From NCBI GenBank assembly GCA_002722385.1, contig PBLR01000010.1:23890-57137 (forward strand): a stretch of DNA of 33,248 bases, in the 5' to 3' direction. This document shows, one piece after another, positions 23,667-30,281 of the stretch (position 1 is its first letter; the number at the start of each line of letters is the position of its first letter). The stretch comes from SAR116 cluster bacterium (GTDB taxonomy: Bacteria > Pseudomonadota > Alphaproteobacteria > Puniceispirillales > Puniceispirillaceae). The position numbers and the translations under genes were made by a program. The notes beneath the pieces were generated by a model. It did no database searches and was not told the origin of the DNA. It saw only the letters and a program-made list of their open reading frames with translations.

Positions 23667-24593
23667 ATGGCCAGAAAAGTGATGATAACCTGTGCGGTGA
23701 CAGGGGCTATACATACCCCCTCTATGTCGCCGCATCTGCCGGTAACACCGCAACAAATAGCTGATGCCGCGATTGGGGCTGCAGAAGCGGGCGCGGCCCT
23801 TGTTCACATTCATGCCCGGGATCCGCAGACAGGCCGGCCGGATCAGTCTCCTGAGGCGTTCACGCCGATCCTGCAGCTTGTCAAACAGGCAACAGATGCG
23901 GTGGTCAACATCACCACTGGCGGGGCCCCGACCATGACGGTGCATGAACGTGTGCGCCCGGCAGAACAGTTCAAACCAGAAGTGGCGTCGTTAAATATGG
24001 GATCAATGAATTTCGGTCTCTACCCGATGCTCAGCCGGTTCAGTGACTTTAAACATGACTGGGAACAGCCCTATCTGGCGGGGTCAACCAATCTGATTTT
24101 CAAAAACACATTTGAAGATATTGAATATATTCTGACCACCTGTGCTGAAAATAACACCCGGTTTGAAATTGAATGTTATGATATCGGCCATCTCTACACG
24201 CTGGCGCATTTTGCGGATCGCGGCATTGTGAAACCGCCCTTTTTTATCCAGTCTGTGTTTGGGATTCTGGGCGGCATTGGCACAGATGCTGAAGATGTTA
24301 TGCATATGAAACGCACTGCTGACAGGCTGTTTGGGGATCAGTTCCACTGGTCTGTTCTGGGTGCGGGCCGGCATCAGATGCGGATCGCGGCGATGGCGGC
24401 GGGTATGGGCGGCAATGTGCGGGTTGGGCTGGAAGACAGCTTGTGGATCAAGCCAAAACAGCTGGCCACATCAAATGCTGAACAGGTCAGCAAGGCACGC
24501 CAGCTGATCGAAGGTATGGGCCTTGAGATAGCCACACCAGATGAAGCCAGAGAGATGCTGAAGCTGAAAGGGGCTGACAAAGTCGGGTTTTGA
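23667..24593 (+). CDS. Beta-keto acid cleavage enzyme (BKACE, DUF849 family)
   Basis: This 308-residue TIM-barrel protein carries the BKACE motifs. These are ITCAVTGAIHTPSMSPHLPVTP at the N-terminus, the zinc-binding H47-x-H49 with R51-D52 (VHIHARDP), TTGGAP at 83-88, SLNMGSMNFG near 108-117, and GAGRHQMRIAAMAAGMGGNVRVGLED toward the end. BKACE enzymes use acetyl-CoA to split a beta-keto acid into acetoacetate and a new acyl-CoA. The specificity varies widely across the family (3-keto-5-aminohexanoate, dehydrocarnitine and others). GAAGGAG lies about 8 bases before the ATG. It follows the 3-hydroxyacid dehydrogenase and precedes an acyl-CoA dehydrogenase, so the acyl-CoA it makes is probably passed on in the same operon. 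Confidence 0.9.
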   Translation: MARKVMITCAVTGAIHTPSMSPHLPVTPQQIADAAIGAAEAGAALVHIHARDPQTGRPDQSPEAFTPILQLVKQATDAVVNITTGGAPTMTVHERVRPAEQFKPEVASLNMGSMNFGLYPMLSRFSDFKHDWEQPYLAGSTNLIFKNTFEDIEYILTTCAENNTRFEIECYDIGHLYTLAHFADRGIVKPPFFIQSVFGILGGIGTDAEDVMHMKRTADRLFGDQFHWSVLGAGRHQMRIAAMAAGMGGNVRVGLEDSLWIKPKQLATSNAEQVSKARQLIEGMGLEIATPDEAREMLKLKGADKVGF

Positions 24594-24671
24594 TCCAGTT
24601 TAGGTAACGCAGGAGACCGGCTGGATATCTGCCTGACTGAGCAGCAGCACAGGCAAATAGGGGATAACAGA

Positions 24672-25868
24672 ATGGATTTTACGCTTGAGCAGGATTTAGA
24701 TGAGCTGCGGGCCAGGGTCAGAGCCTTTATCGATACAGACATTCTGCCTCTGGAAGCAGATCGTGCCAATTATGACGCGCATGAAAATATCGCCCTTCCG
24801 GTTCTGGACCAAAAGCGCGCGCTGGCAAAACAGCAGGGCCTGTGGGCCCCGCAAGCCCCTAAAGACAGAGGCGGTCTCGGCTTGCCTGTCACGGGCTGGG
24901 CGGCATTTTATGAAGAAGCCAACAGGTCCATTTTCGGGCCTGTGGTCCTGAACTGTGCTGCCCCTGATGACGGCAATATCAACCTGCTCTCCAAAATCGG
25001 CACAGATGCCCAGAAAGACTGGTTCTTACAGCCGCTGATTGACGGCGAAGTCAGATCAGCCTTTGCGATGACTGAACCGGCCCCGGGTAGCGGGTCTGAC
25101 CCGTCCATGATGCTGACAAAGGCAGAAAAAAAAGGCGATAAATGGGTTATCAATGGCCATAAATGGTACATCACCGGGGCAGCAGAGGCGGCTCATTTCA
25201 TTCTTGTGGCCCGCACCTCAGAAGACAGCCGCAAAGGCCTGACCGCGTTTCTGTTTCATAAAGATCAGCCTGGCTGGCATATCCGCCGCCGGATTCCCAT
25301 TATGGGCCCGGAAGAACATGGCGGGCATTGCGAGCTGATCTTTGACGGGCTTGAAATTCCTGATGAAAACCGCCTGATGGAGGTGGGTGACGGGCTGAAA
25401 GTCACCCAGATCAGGCTGGGGCCTGCGCGCCTCACCCATTGTATGCGCTGGCTGGGCCTGGCCAAGAGGTCAATGGAAATCGCGGCTGACTATATCTCTC
25501 ACCGCGAAGGCTTTGGTATCAAGCTGGCAGAACGCGAATCTGTCCAGATCAAGATGGGCGAACTGGCCCATGAGATTCAGATTGGCCGCTTGCTGGTGAT
25601 GCATGCGGCCTGGTCTTTGGATCAGGGTCGTTTTGCCCGGAAAGAGATTTCCTCAGCTAAGATTCACGTCGCCAACACCCTGCATAAGGCGGTGGACACC
25701 GCTATTCAGCTGAACGGGGCGCGCGGTTATGCAAAAGACACGCCTCTGGAATGGATATATCGCTATGCCCGTCAGGCCCGTCTGGTTGACGGGGCTGATG
25801 AGGTGCACAAAATGGTTCTGGCCCGTCATTATGCTGAACAGGGCAGTGATTACTGGCAGTGGGGGTAG
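24672..25868 (+). CDS. Acyl-CoA dehydrogenase, ACAD10/11 (LvaC) type
   Basis: This 398-residue protein is a complete flavin acyl-CoA dehydrogenase. It has an N-terminal helical domain, AMTEPAPGSGSDP and WVINGHKWYITGA around 133-170 for FAD contact, and a C-terminal helical domain. Two stretches place it with ACAD10/ACAD11 and bacterial LvaC. One is VVLNCAAPDDGNINLLSKIG at about 91-110. The other is ARLVDGADEVHK near 369-380, where D373 stands at the position of the catalytic Glu of ordinary enzymes. The relatives do not make an alpha,beta double bond directly. They remove a phosphate from 4-phospho-acyl-CoA made by an APH-fold kinase. That kinase is encoded next, after 6 bp, which strongly supports the assignment. 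It acts in the cytoplasm. Confidence 0.87.
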   Translation: MDFTLEQDLDELRARVRAFIDTDILPLEADRANYDAHENIALPVLDQKRALAKQQGLWAPQAPKDRGGLGLPVTGWAAFYEEANRSIFGPVVLNCAAPDDGNINLLSKIGTDAQKDWFLQPLIDGEVRSAFAMTEPAPGSGSDPSMMLTKAEKKGDKWVINGHKWYITGAAEAAHFILVARTSEDSRKGLTAFLFHKDQPGWHIRRRIPIMGPEEHGGHCELIFDGLEIPDENRLMEVGDGLKVTQIRLGPARLTHCMRWLGLAKRSMEIAADYISHREGFGIKLAERESVQIKMGELAHEIQIGRLLVMHAAWSLDQGRFARKEISSAKIHVANTLHKAVDTAIQLNGARGYAKDTPLEWIYRYARQARLVDGADEVHKMVLARHYAEQGSDYWQWG

Positions 25869-25874
25869 ACAGGC

Positions 25875-26948
25875 ATGTTGAGGTCTGCCCAGGATGTTCA
25901 GCCTGTTCTGCGCTGGATGCAAACAGAGCTTGGCGCGGATAAGGTGACCTGCCACAAGGCGGTTAAACTGTCTGGCGGGGCGATTCAGGAAAATTGGCGG
26001 CTGGAACTTCAGATCACAGGCGGGCGTTATGACGGCGAACAGCTCTGGGTGTTGCGTACAGACGCCCCGTCTGCTGTTGCTGTTTCCAGCAGCCGTGTTC
26101 AGGAATTCACCCTGCTGCAGGCGGTTTGCGGTCAGGATGTGCCGGTCCCGCAGCCGATTTGTGTGTGTACAGACAGCTCTGTTCTGGGCAGGCCGTTTTT
26201 CCTGATGACAGCTGTATCTGGCCAGGCTCAGGGCCGCAAGCTGGTGCGTGATCCTAAGCTAAAGACCACTGGCCCGGGCCTTGTGGCCCAGCTGGGTGAG
26301 ATTATGGCCCGGATTCACAAGATCACCCCGCAAGATGAGCACGCACAGCGATATGAGCTGTCTGGCCTGCCCGGATATAATGACAGCGCGGCGGTCTTTC
26401 AGATTGCGCAGATGCGCACCGCTCTTGACCAGCTGGGTTCTGCCCATCCGGTACTGGAATACGGGCTGAACTGGCTTGAAGACAATCTGTCAGAATGGGA
26501 AGGCACGGGCGAGACTGTCTTATGTCACCGTGATTTCAGAACCGGTAATTTTCTGGTTGAAGACGGCCTTTGCACCGCACTTCTGGACTGGGAATTTGCG
26601 GGCTGGAGCGACCGGCATGAAGATATTGGCTGGTTGTGTGCGCGGTGCTGGCGGTTTGGCAATACGCATCTGGCTGTCGGCGGGCTGGGCCCGTTCTCGG
26701 CCTTCCGTCAGGCTTATGAGAGGATCAGCGGCCAGCTGCTGAATGTGACCGCGATTGGCTTCTGGCAGGTGATGGCGGAAATCAGATGGGCGGTGATCGC
26801 TCTGCAACAGGCTGCCCGCAACCGCTCTGGACAGGAGATGTCTCTGGAACTGGCTTTGTCCGGCTATCTTGTGCCGGAAATGGAAGTGAATATGCTGACG
26901 TTGATAGACGAGATAACAACCGGCAATTGGCAGGACCTTGACAGCTGA
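25875..26948 (+). CDS. APH-fold phosphotransferase, LvaA / ACAD11 kinase-domain type (acyl-CoA hydroxyl kinase)
   Basis: This 357-residue protein has the aminoglycoside phosphotransferase/choline kinase fold. KLSGGAIQENWRLEL forms the nucleotide loop near 31-45. The catalytic loop is HRDFRTGN (H218, D220, N225), and the metal-binding D238 lies in LLDWEFAGWSDRHEDIGWLCARCWRFG. It is not an antibiotic resistance gene by context. The same fold supplies the kinase half of human ACAD10/11 and P. putida LvaA, which phosphorylates the hydroxyl of 4-hydroxyacyl-CoA. Here kinase and dehydrogenase are separate adjacent genes, with the dehydrogenase first, and a small DUF6285-like gene follows after about 34 bp. 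The acyl-CoA substrate is unknown. Confidence 0.85.
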   Translation: MLRSAQDVQPVLRWMQTELGADKVTCHKAVKLSGGAIQENWRLELQITGGRYDGEQLWVLRTDAPSAVAVSSSRVQEFTLLQAVCGQDVPVPQPICVCTDSSVLGRPFFLMTAVSGQAQGRKLVRDPKLKTTGPGLVAQLGEIMARIHKITPQDEHAQRYELSGLPGYNDSAAVFQIAQMRTALDQLGSAHPVLEYGLNWLEDNLSEWEGTGETVLCHRDFRTGNFLVEDGLCTALLDWEFAGWSDRHEDIGWLCARCWRFGNTHLAVGGLGPFSAFRQAYERISGQLLNVTAIGFWQVMAEIRWAVIALQQAARNRSGQEMSLELALSGYLVPEMEVNMLTLIDEITTGNWQDLDS

Positions 26949-26982
26949 TACTGTCAGCTCATTTGGCTCGCAACAGGATAGG

Positions 26983-27327
26983 ATGATGACCACAACACAG
27001 ATAACCGGACTGATTGAGGCGATTTATGCTGATTTCACCGACAAAATAGCCCCCGCCTTGCCGCCTGAGCAAAATTACAACGCAGCGATGATGAAACGGG
27101 GGCTTGAAATTCTGGCCGCCTCTCTGCGCTCAGAAGAGAACAGAGATGAGTTCAATCTCTCTCAGCAAGGCGTCTATTCCTCTGCTCAGCTGGCAGAAGC
27201 CTTGCGGAACAGAGACACCGCCGTGACCGTTTCTGATGAGCTGCACAGGCTGCTGGCAGATGATGTTCACAAGCGCCGCCGCCAGGCCAATCCTGGCCCG
27301 CCCTCTGCTCTTCACAAACCATCATAA
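26983..27327 (+). CDS. Small DUF6285-like protein, candidate LvaB-type kinase partner
   Basis: From ATG 26983 (or the next codon, 26986) this is a 114-residue protein with AGGA just upstream; an upstream in-frame start at 26938 would overlap the kinase gene. The sequence is mostly helical. It shows the pattern I associate with DUF6285 proteins: a start like TQITGLIEAIYADFTDKIAPALP, then YNAAMMKRGLEILAASLR, a variable middle, and an ending LADDVHKRRRQANP. Proteins of this kind are found beside APH-type kinases, and LvaB of P. putida is needed for full activity of LvaA. The placement directly after the kinase fits. Similarity is judged by eye from short motifs, so the family is probable rather than certain. 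Confidence 0.68.
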   Translation: MMTTTQITGLIEAIYADFTDKIAPALPPEQNYNAAMMKRGLEILAASLRSEENRDEFNLSQQGVYSSAQLAEALRNRDTAVTVSDELHRLLADDVHKRRRQANPGPPSALHKPS

Positions 27328-27340
27328 AGGACAGACCGTG

Positions 27341-27811
27341 ATGCCGAAAGATTATCAGCAGACCCTGACAGAGATAACCACGATGTGCGCGGGCGAAACA
27401 GATCCTATTGCCCTGATGGCCACTATCTCTTGTCATCTGTATCAGCAGGTTGACGGGTTTGACTGGGTCGGGTTTTACCGAGTTGTTGACCAGGGGCTGC
27501 TGAAAATTGGGCCCTATCAGGGTGGTCATGGCTGTTTGGTGATCCCGTTTGACAGGGGGGTCTGCGGGGCGGCGGCGCGCCTGAAACAAATCCAGCTTAT
27601 TGATGATGTTGACCAGTTTGACGGGCATATTGCCTGTTCCTCCAGCACCCGGTCTGAGCTGGTTATTCCGCTGTTTGATGCCGCAGGTGAGGTCTTTGCC
27701 GTTCTGGATATTGATTCTGATCGGCCCGCCTTTTTTGACCAGCAGGATGCTGATCAGCTTGATGAGCTGATGGTGAAGCTGTTTTCTGACAGGCCGGCCC
27801 ATGTCGTCTGA
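27341..27811 (+). CDS. msrC: Free methionine-(R)-sulfoxide reductase (GAF domain)
   Basis: From the ATG at 27341 (AGGA 9 bases upstream; a GTG at 27338 is also possible) this is a 156-residue single GAF-domain protein. It has the fRMsr motifs WVGFYR, LKIGPYQG, the three conserved cysteines C65 (GGHGC), C75 (RGVCGAAA) and C99 (GHIACSSSTRSELVIP), and AVLDIDSDRPAFFD. These correspond to the catalytic and resolving cysteines of YebR. The enzyme reduces free L-methionine-R-sulfoxide with thioredoxin in the cytoplasm. The open frame extends upstream to 27236 inside the DUF6285 gene, but that part lacks similarity. Its position in this operon may be fortuitous or reflect oxidative stress from flavin chemistry. 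Confidence 0.88.
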   Translation: MPKDYQQTLTEITTMCAGETDPIALMATISCHLYQQVDGFDWVGFYRVVDQGLLKIGPYQGGHGCLVIPFDRGVCGAAARLKQIQLIDDVDQFDGHIACSSSTRSELVIPLFDAAGEVFAVLDIDSDRPAFFDQQDADQLDELMVKLFSDRPAHVV

Positions 27812-27953
27812 TCAGCAGAATCAGGATGAAGCTGTCCTGACTGAACATCTTCAGGATCAGTTTGTCGCCTGGTTTGTTGGCGTAATGACGGTTGTATATG
27901 TGATCGAACATCTGTACAAAGCGCGCCAGACTGATTCGTCTGAAAACTCTTAA
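27801..27953 (+). CDS. Small ORF, possible 50-residue membrane-associated protein
   Basis: A 50-codon frame starts with ATG at 27801, overlapping the last 11 bases of the methionine sulfoxide reductase gene in another frame, and ends with TAA at 27951-27953. The product has an acidic, Gln-rich N-terminus (MSSDQQNQDEAVLTEH), a hydrophobic middle (FVAWFVGVMTVVYVIEHLY) long enough for one membrane helix, and a polar tail. The overlapping start suggests translational coupling. I do not recognise a family, and no strong ribosome binding site stands before it. It could be a real small protein or a chance frame. Confidence 0.35.
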   Translation: MSSDQQNQDEAVLTEHLQDQFVAWFVGVMTVVYVIEHLYKARQTDSSENS

Positions 27954-27996
27954 CCCCCCCTGTTAACTCCACCCCTGAACTCAGCCGAGAGGTGAT

Positions 27997-28617
27997 ATGA
28001 GCCTTAGTCTCACTGAACTATCTGTCTATGCGTTTGCGCTGTTTTTGTTGTTCCTGACCCCAGGCCCGGTCTGGGTGGCGCTGACGGCGCGCTGTCTGCA
28101 GAGCGGCTTTTCCGGCGGCTGGCCGCTGGCCCTTGGTGTGGCGGTCGGGGATTGCTTGTGGCCTCTGCTTGCTTTGCTGACCTTGACTCAATTTGCACAA
28201 ATTTATGCTGAGCTGTTGGAGAGCCTACGCTTTCTGGCTGTTGCTGTGTTTCTGATGTTGGGGGTTCAGCTGATCAGGGCCCCTGTTGTCGAGCCTGAGG
28301 CGGGTGGCCGGCTGACACAGCCTGGCCGGCTGACCGGGTTCATTGCCGGGGTGCTGGTGATTCTGGGCAATCCCAAGGCGATCTTATTTTATCTGGGGAT
28401 TCTGCCCGGCTTTTTTGACATCTCTGTTCTGACCACAATTGATATCACCATGGTTGTGATCATCTCTGCTTTGGTGCCGTTTATGGGCAATCTGCTGTTT
28501 ATTCTTGGTGTGGAAAAAGCCAGAACAATACTGACCTCACAAGCTGGGCGGCGCCGGTTGAATGTGGCTACCGGTTCTGTTCTGATCGCTGTCGGGCTGT
28601 TTTTGCTGGCTGGTTAA
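27997..28617 (+). CDS. LysE/RhtB family exporter
   Basis: This 206-residue inner-membrane protein has the LysE family layout of about six helices. The N-terminal FALFLLFLTPGPVWVALTARCLQSGF carries the family's TPGP motif, followed by GGWPLALGVAVGD, then GFIAGVLVILGNPKAILFYLGILPGFF with the second conserved NPK motif, and a C-terminal RRRLNVATGSVLIAVGLFLLAG. Such proteins export amino acids or related metabolites. GAGAGGTGAT lies directly before the ATG. It is the last gene of the plus-strand run from 22708, 43 bp after the small ORF. Its last 50 bp overlap the 3' end of the convergent glpD. Confidence 0.9.
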   Translation: MSLSLTELSVYAFALFLLFLTPGPVWVALTARCLQSGFSGGWPLALGVAVGDCLWPLLALLTLTQFAQIYAELLESLRFLAVAVFLMLGVQLIRAPVVEPEAGGRLTQPGRLTGFIAGVLVILGNPKAILFYLGILPGFFDISVLTTIDITMVVIISALVPFMGNLLFILGVEKARTILTSQAGRRRLNVATGSVLIAVGLFLLAG

Positions 28618-30175
28618 GGGTTTTCGATGCGGGTCGCTTGTCCTGTTCAGCTGACAGCCAGCTCTTCAGCTTGTCTTTTTGTGCTGGGCTCAGATGCAGA
28701 TATAATTTGCTGCGCCGCTTCAATATATCCTCTGCGCTCAGGGCATATTCATGAGCCATCAGATAGCACAGTTCAGCCTCGCTCAGGCCGCAGCCAAACT
28801 GCTCTCCTAGATCAGCCATACAGGATGCTGTGCCGGTAAAGCTGAACAGCTTTGTTCCATAGGCCCTGACCAACCGTAACGCGGCCTCATCAGAAATATC
28901 GGAAATTTTTTCTTTCAGCTGAACAAGCAGCTCGTCCACACAAGTGAAATCGCCGCCGGGAAGCGGGGCTGTTGCGGTCCAGTGCGGCCTTGTCTCGCCA
29001 AAGGCAGAATTGATGGTCATCATCGCTGATTCAGCCAGCCGCCGATAGGTGGTCAGCTTGCCGCCGAACACAGACAATAATGGCGCCCCTGCACAGCGTT
29101 CCAGCTTCAGATGATAATCACGGTTTGCCTTTGCCGCCTGGCCTGTCCCGTCATCAAATAAGGGCCGCACACCGGCATAGCTGGCCACAATATCCCTCCG
29201 GCTGACAGGGGTGTGAAGATAGCTGTTGATGGCGCTGAGAAGATACTCAATCTCATCATCTGAAATCTCCAGCTGCTCGTTTAGTTGAGATATATCCAAA
29301 TCCACATCAGTTGTGCCGATCAGCGTAAAGCGCCCTTCATAAGGGATCATGAAGGTGATTCGCCCGTCTGTGTTCTGCAGCAGGAAGGCATCTTCACTTG
29401 GCAATTGTCTGTCCAGAATCAGATGGCTGCCCTTAATCAGCCGCAGAGAGGCCTGATTCTCCAAAAACCCTGTGCGGTGCTGCACGTCAACAGCCCATGG
29501 CCCTGCCGCATTGACCAAAAGACGGGTTGTGAGGGTCTGTGTCTGTCCGTCTTGTGTTTGCACCGCAAGCTGCCAGCCTTTGTCATCAGGCCGGGCGGAC
29601 ACCAGCTTGGTTCGGGTTCTGATCTCAGCCCCGCGCTGATGCGCATCAACAGCATTCAGCACGACAAGGCGGCTGTCTTCCACCCAGCAATCTGAATAAG
29701 CAAAAGCGGTGGTAAATTTATCAGACAAAACAGCACCCGCCGGATGCGTCTTCAGCCGGACAGGTTTTGAGGCAGGGACAGAACGTCTGCCGCCCAGATG
29801 ATCATAGATAAACAAGCCCAGCCGGATCAGCCAGCCTGGCCGCAGGCCCTTATGATGCGGCAGGATAAAGCGCATCGGCCAGATGATATGAGGGGCCAGC
29901 CCCTGCAGAACAGCGCGTTCCTGCAAGGATTCCCTGACCAGCCTGAAGGCATAATGTTCCAGATAACGCAGGCCCCCATGGATCAGCTTGGTGCTGGCTG
30001 AACTGGTGGCCTGGGCCAGAGCACCTTGTTCCAGCAGACATACCTTATAGCCGCGTCCGGCCGCATCACGCACGATCCCTGTCCCGTTAATTCCGCCGCC
30101 GATAACAACGATGTCAAATCCTGTCTGTTTGTTCTGGTCTGGTGTCATATCGCGTTTTGATCCGCTGGATTTCAT
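28568..30175 (-). CDS. glpD: Aerobic glycerol-3-phosphate dehydrogenase
   Basis: This 535-residue FAD enzyme has the dinucleotide motif GGGINGTG at 26-33, SSASTKLIHGGLRYLE at 58-73, and RLLVNAAGPWAVDV near 218-231. FGGKLTTYRRLAESA and the C-terminal GlpD domain (RLVRAYGTK, CYLMAHEYALSAEDILKRRSKLYL) follow. It oxidises sn-glycerol-3-phosphate to dihydroxyacetone phosphate at the inner membrane and passes electrons to quinone. The last 20 or so residues (after about SWLSAEQDK) form a polar tail beyond the usual end, partly encoded opposite the lysE terminus. An alternative start ten codons in (30148) is possible, as neither start has a strong ribosome binding site. It is divergent from glpK. 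Confidence 0.95.
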   Translation of the reverse strand: MKSSGSKRDMTPDQNKQTGFDIVVIGGGINGTGIVRDAAGRGYKVCLLEQGALAQATSSASTKLIHGGLRYLEHYAFRLVRESLQERAVLQGLAPHIIWPMRFILPHHKGLRPGWLIRLGLFIYDHLGGRRSVPASKPVRLKTHPAGAVLSDKFTTAFAYSDCWVEDSRLVVLNAVDAHQRGAEIRTRTKLVSARPDDKGWQLAVQTQDGQTQTLTTRLLVNAAGPWAVDVQHRTGFLENQASLRLIKGSHLILDRQLPSEDAFLLQNTDGRITFMIPYEGRFTLIGTTDVDLDISQLNEQLEISDDEIEYLLSAINSYLHTPVSRRDIVASYAGVRPLFDDGTGQAAKANRDYHLKLERCAGAPLLSVFGGKLTTYRRLAESAMMTINSAFGETRPHWTATAPLPGGDFTCVDELLVQLKEKISDISDEAALRLVRAYGTKLFSFTGTASCMADLGEQFGCGLSEAELCYLMAHEYALSAEDILKRRSKLYLHLSPAQKDKLKSWLSAEQDKRPASKTLNQPAKTARQRSEQNR

Positions 30176-30281
30176 TTAAGCTTGCGTTGTGGCTCTGCCC
30201 CCCTTTACTCTTTTTAGCGAAGAAAAATTCAGCAAAAAGACGCGTGCTAAGGCGGGCTGAACCAGAGCAAGGGTGAAGGTA
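30176..30281. promoter_or_regulatory. glpD-glpK divergent promoter region with interrupted palindrome
   Basis: These 106 bp separate the two glycerol genes. A symmetric interrupted inverted repeat spans 30210-30239: CTTTTT at 30210-30215 pairs with AAAAAG at 30234-30239, and GAA at 30219-30221 pairs with TTC at 30228-30230, all about one centre. It is a candidate operator for a glycerol-responsive regulator controlling both genes. AGGG about 8 bases before the ATG at 30282 serves as the glpK ribosome binding site. Confidence 0.45.

Noticed and set aside
22708..24593. Authentic L-carnitine degradation genes
   Set aside because: The dehydrogenase and BKACE pairing matches, but there is no betainyl-CoA thioesterase, carnitine transporter or betaine demethylation gene nearby, and a different acyl-CoA module follows; carnitine is possible but not supported.
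25875..26948. Aminoglycoside resistance phosphotransferase
   Set aside because: The APH fold is present, but the neighbours (ACAD10/11-type dehydrogenase and DUF6285-like protein) and the WLCARCWRFG region point to an LvaA/ACAD11-type metabolic kinase.
27236..27340. Upstream extension of the GAF-domain reductase
   Set aside because: The extension lies inside the preceding gene and has no GAF similarity; AGGA precedes the ATG at 27341.
27152..27802. 216-residue minus-strand frame
   Set aside because: It runs opposite the DUF6285-like and methionine sulfoxide reductase genes, which have clear family motifs and ribosome binding sites.
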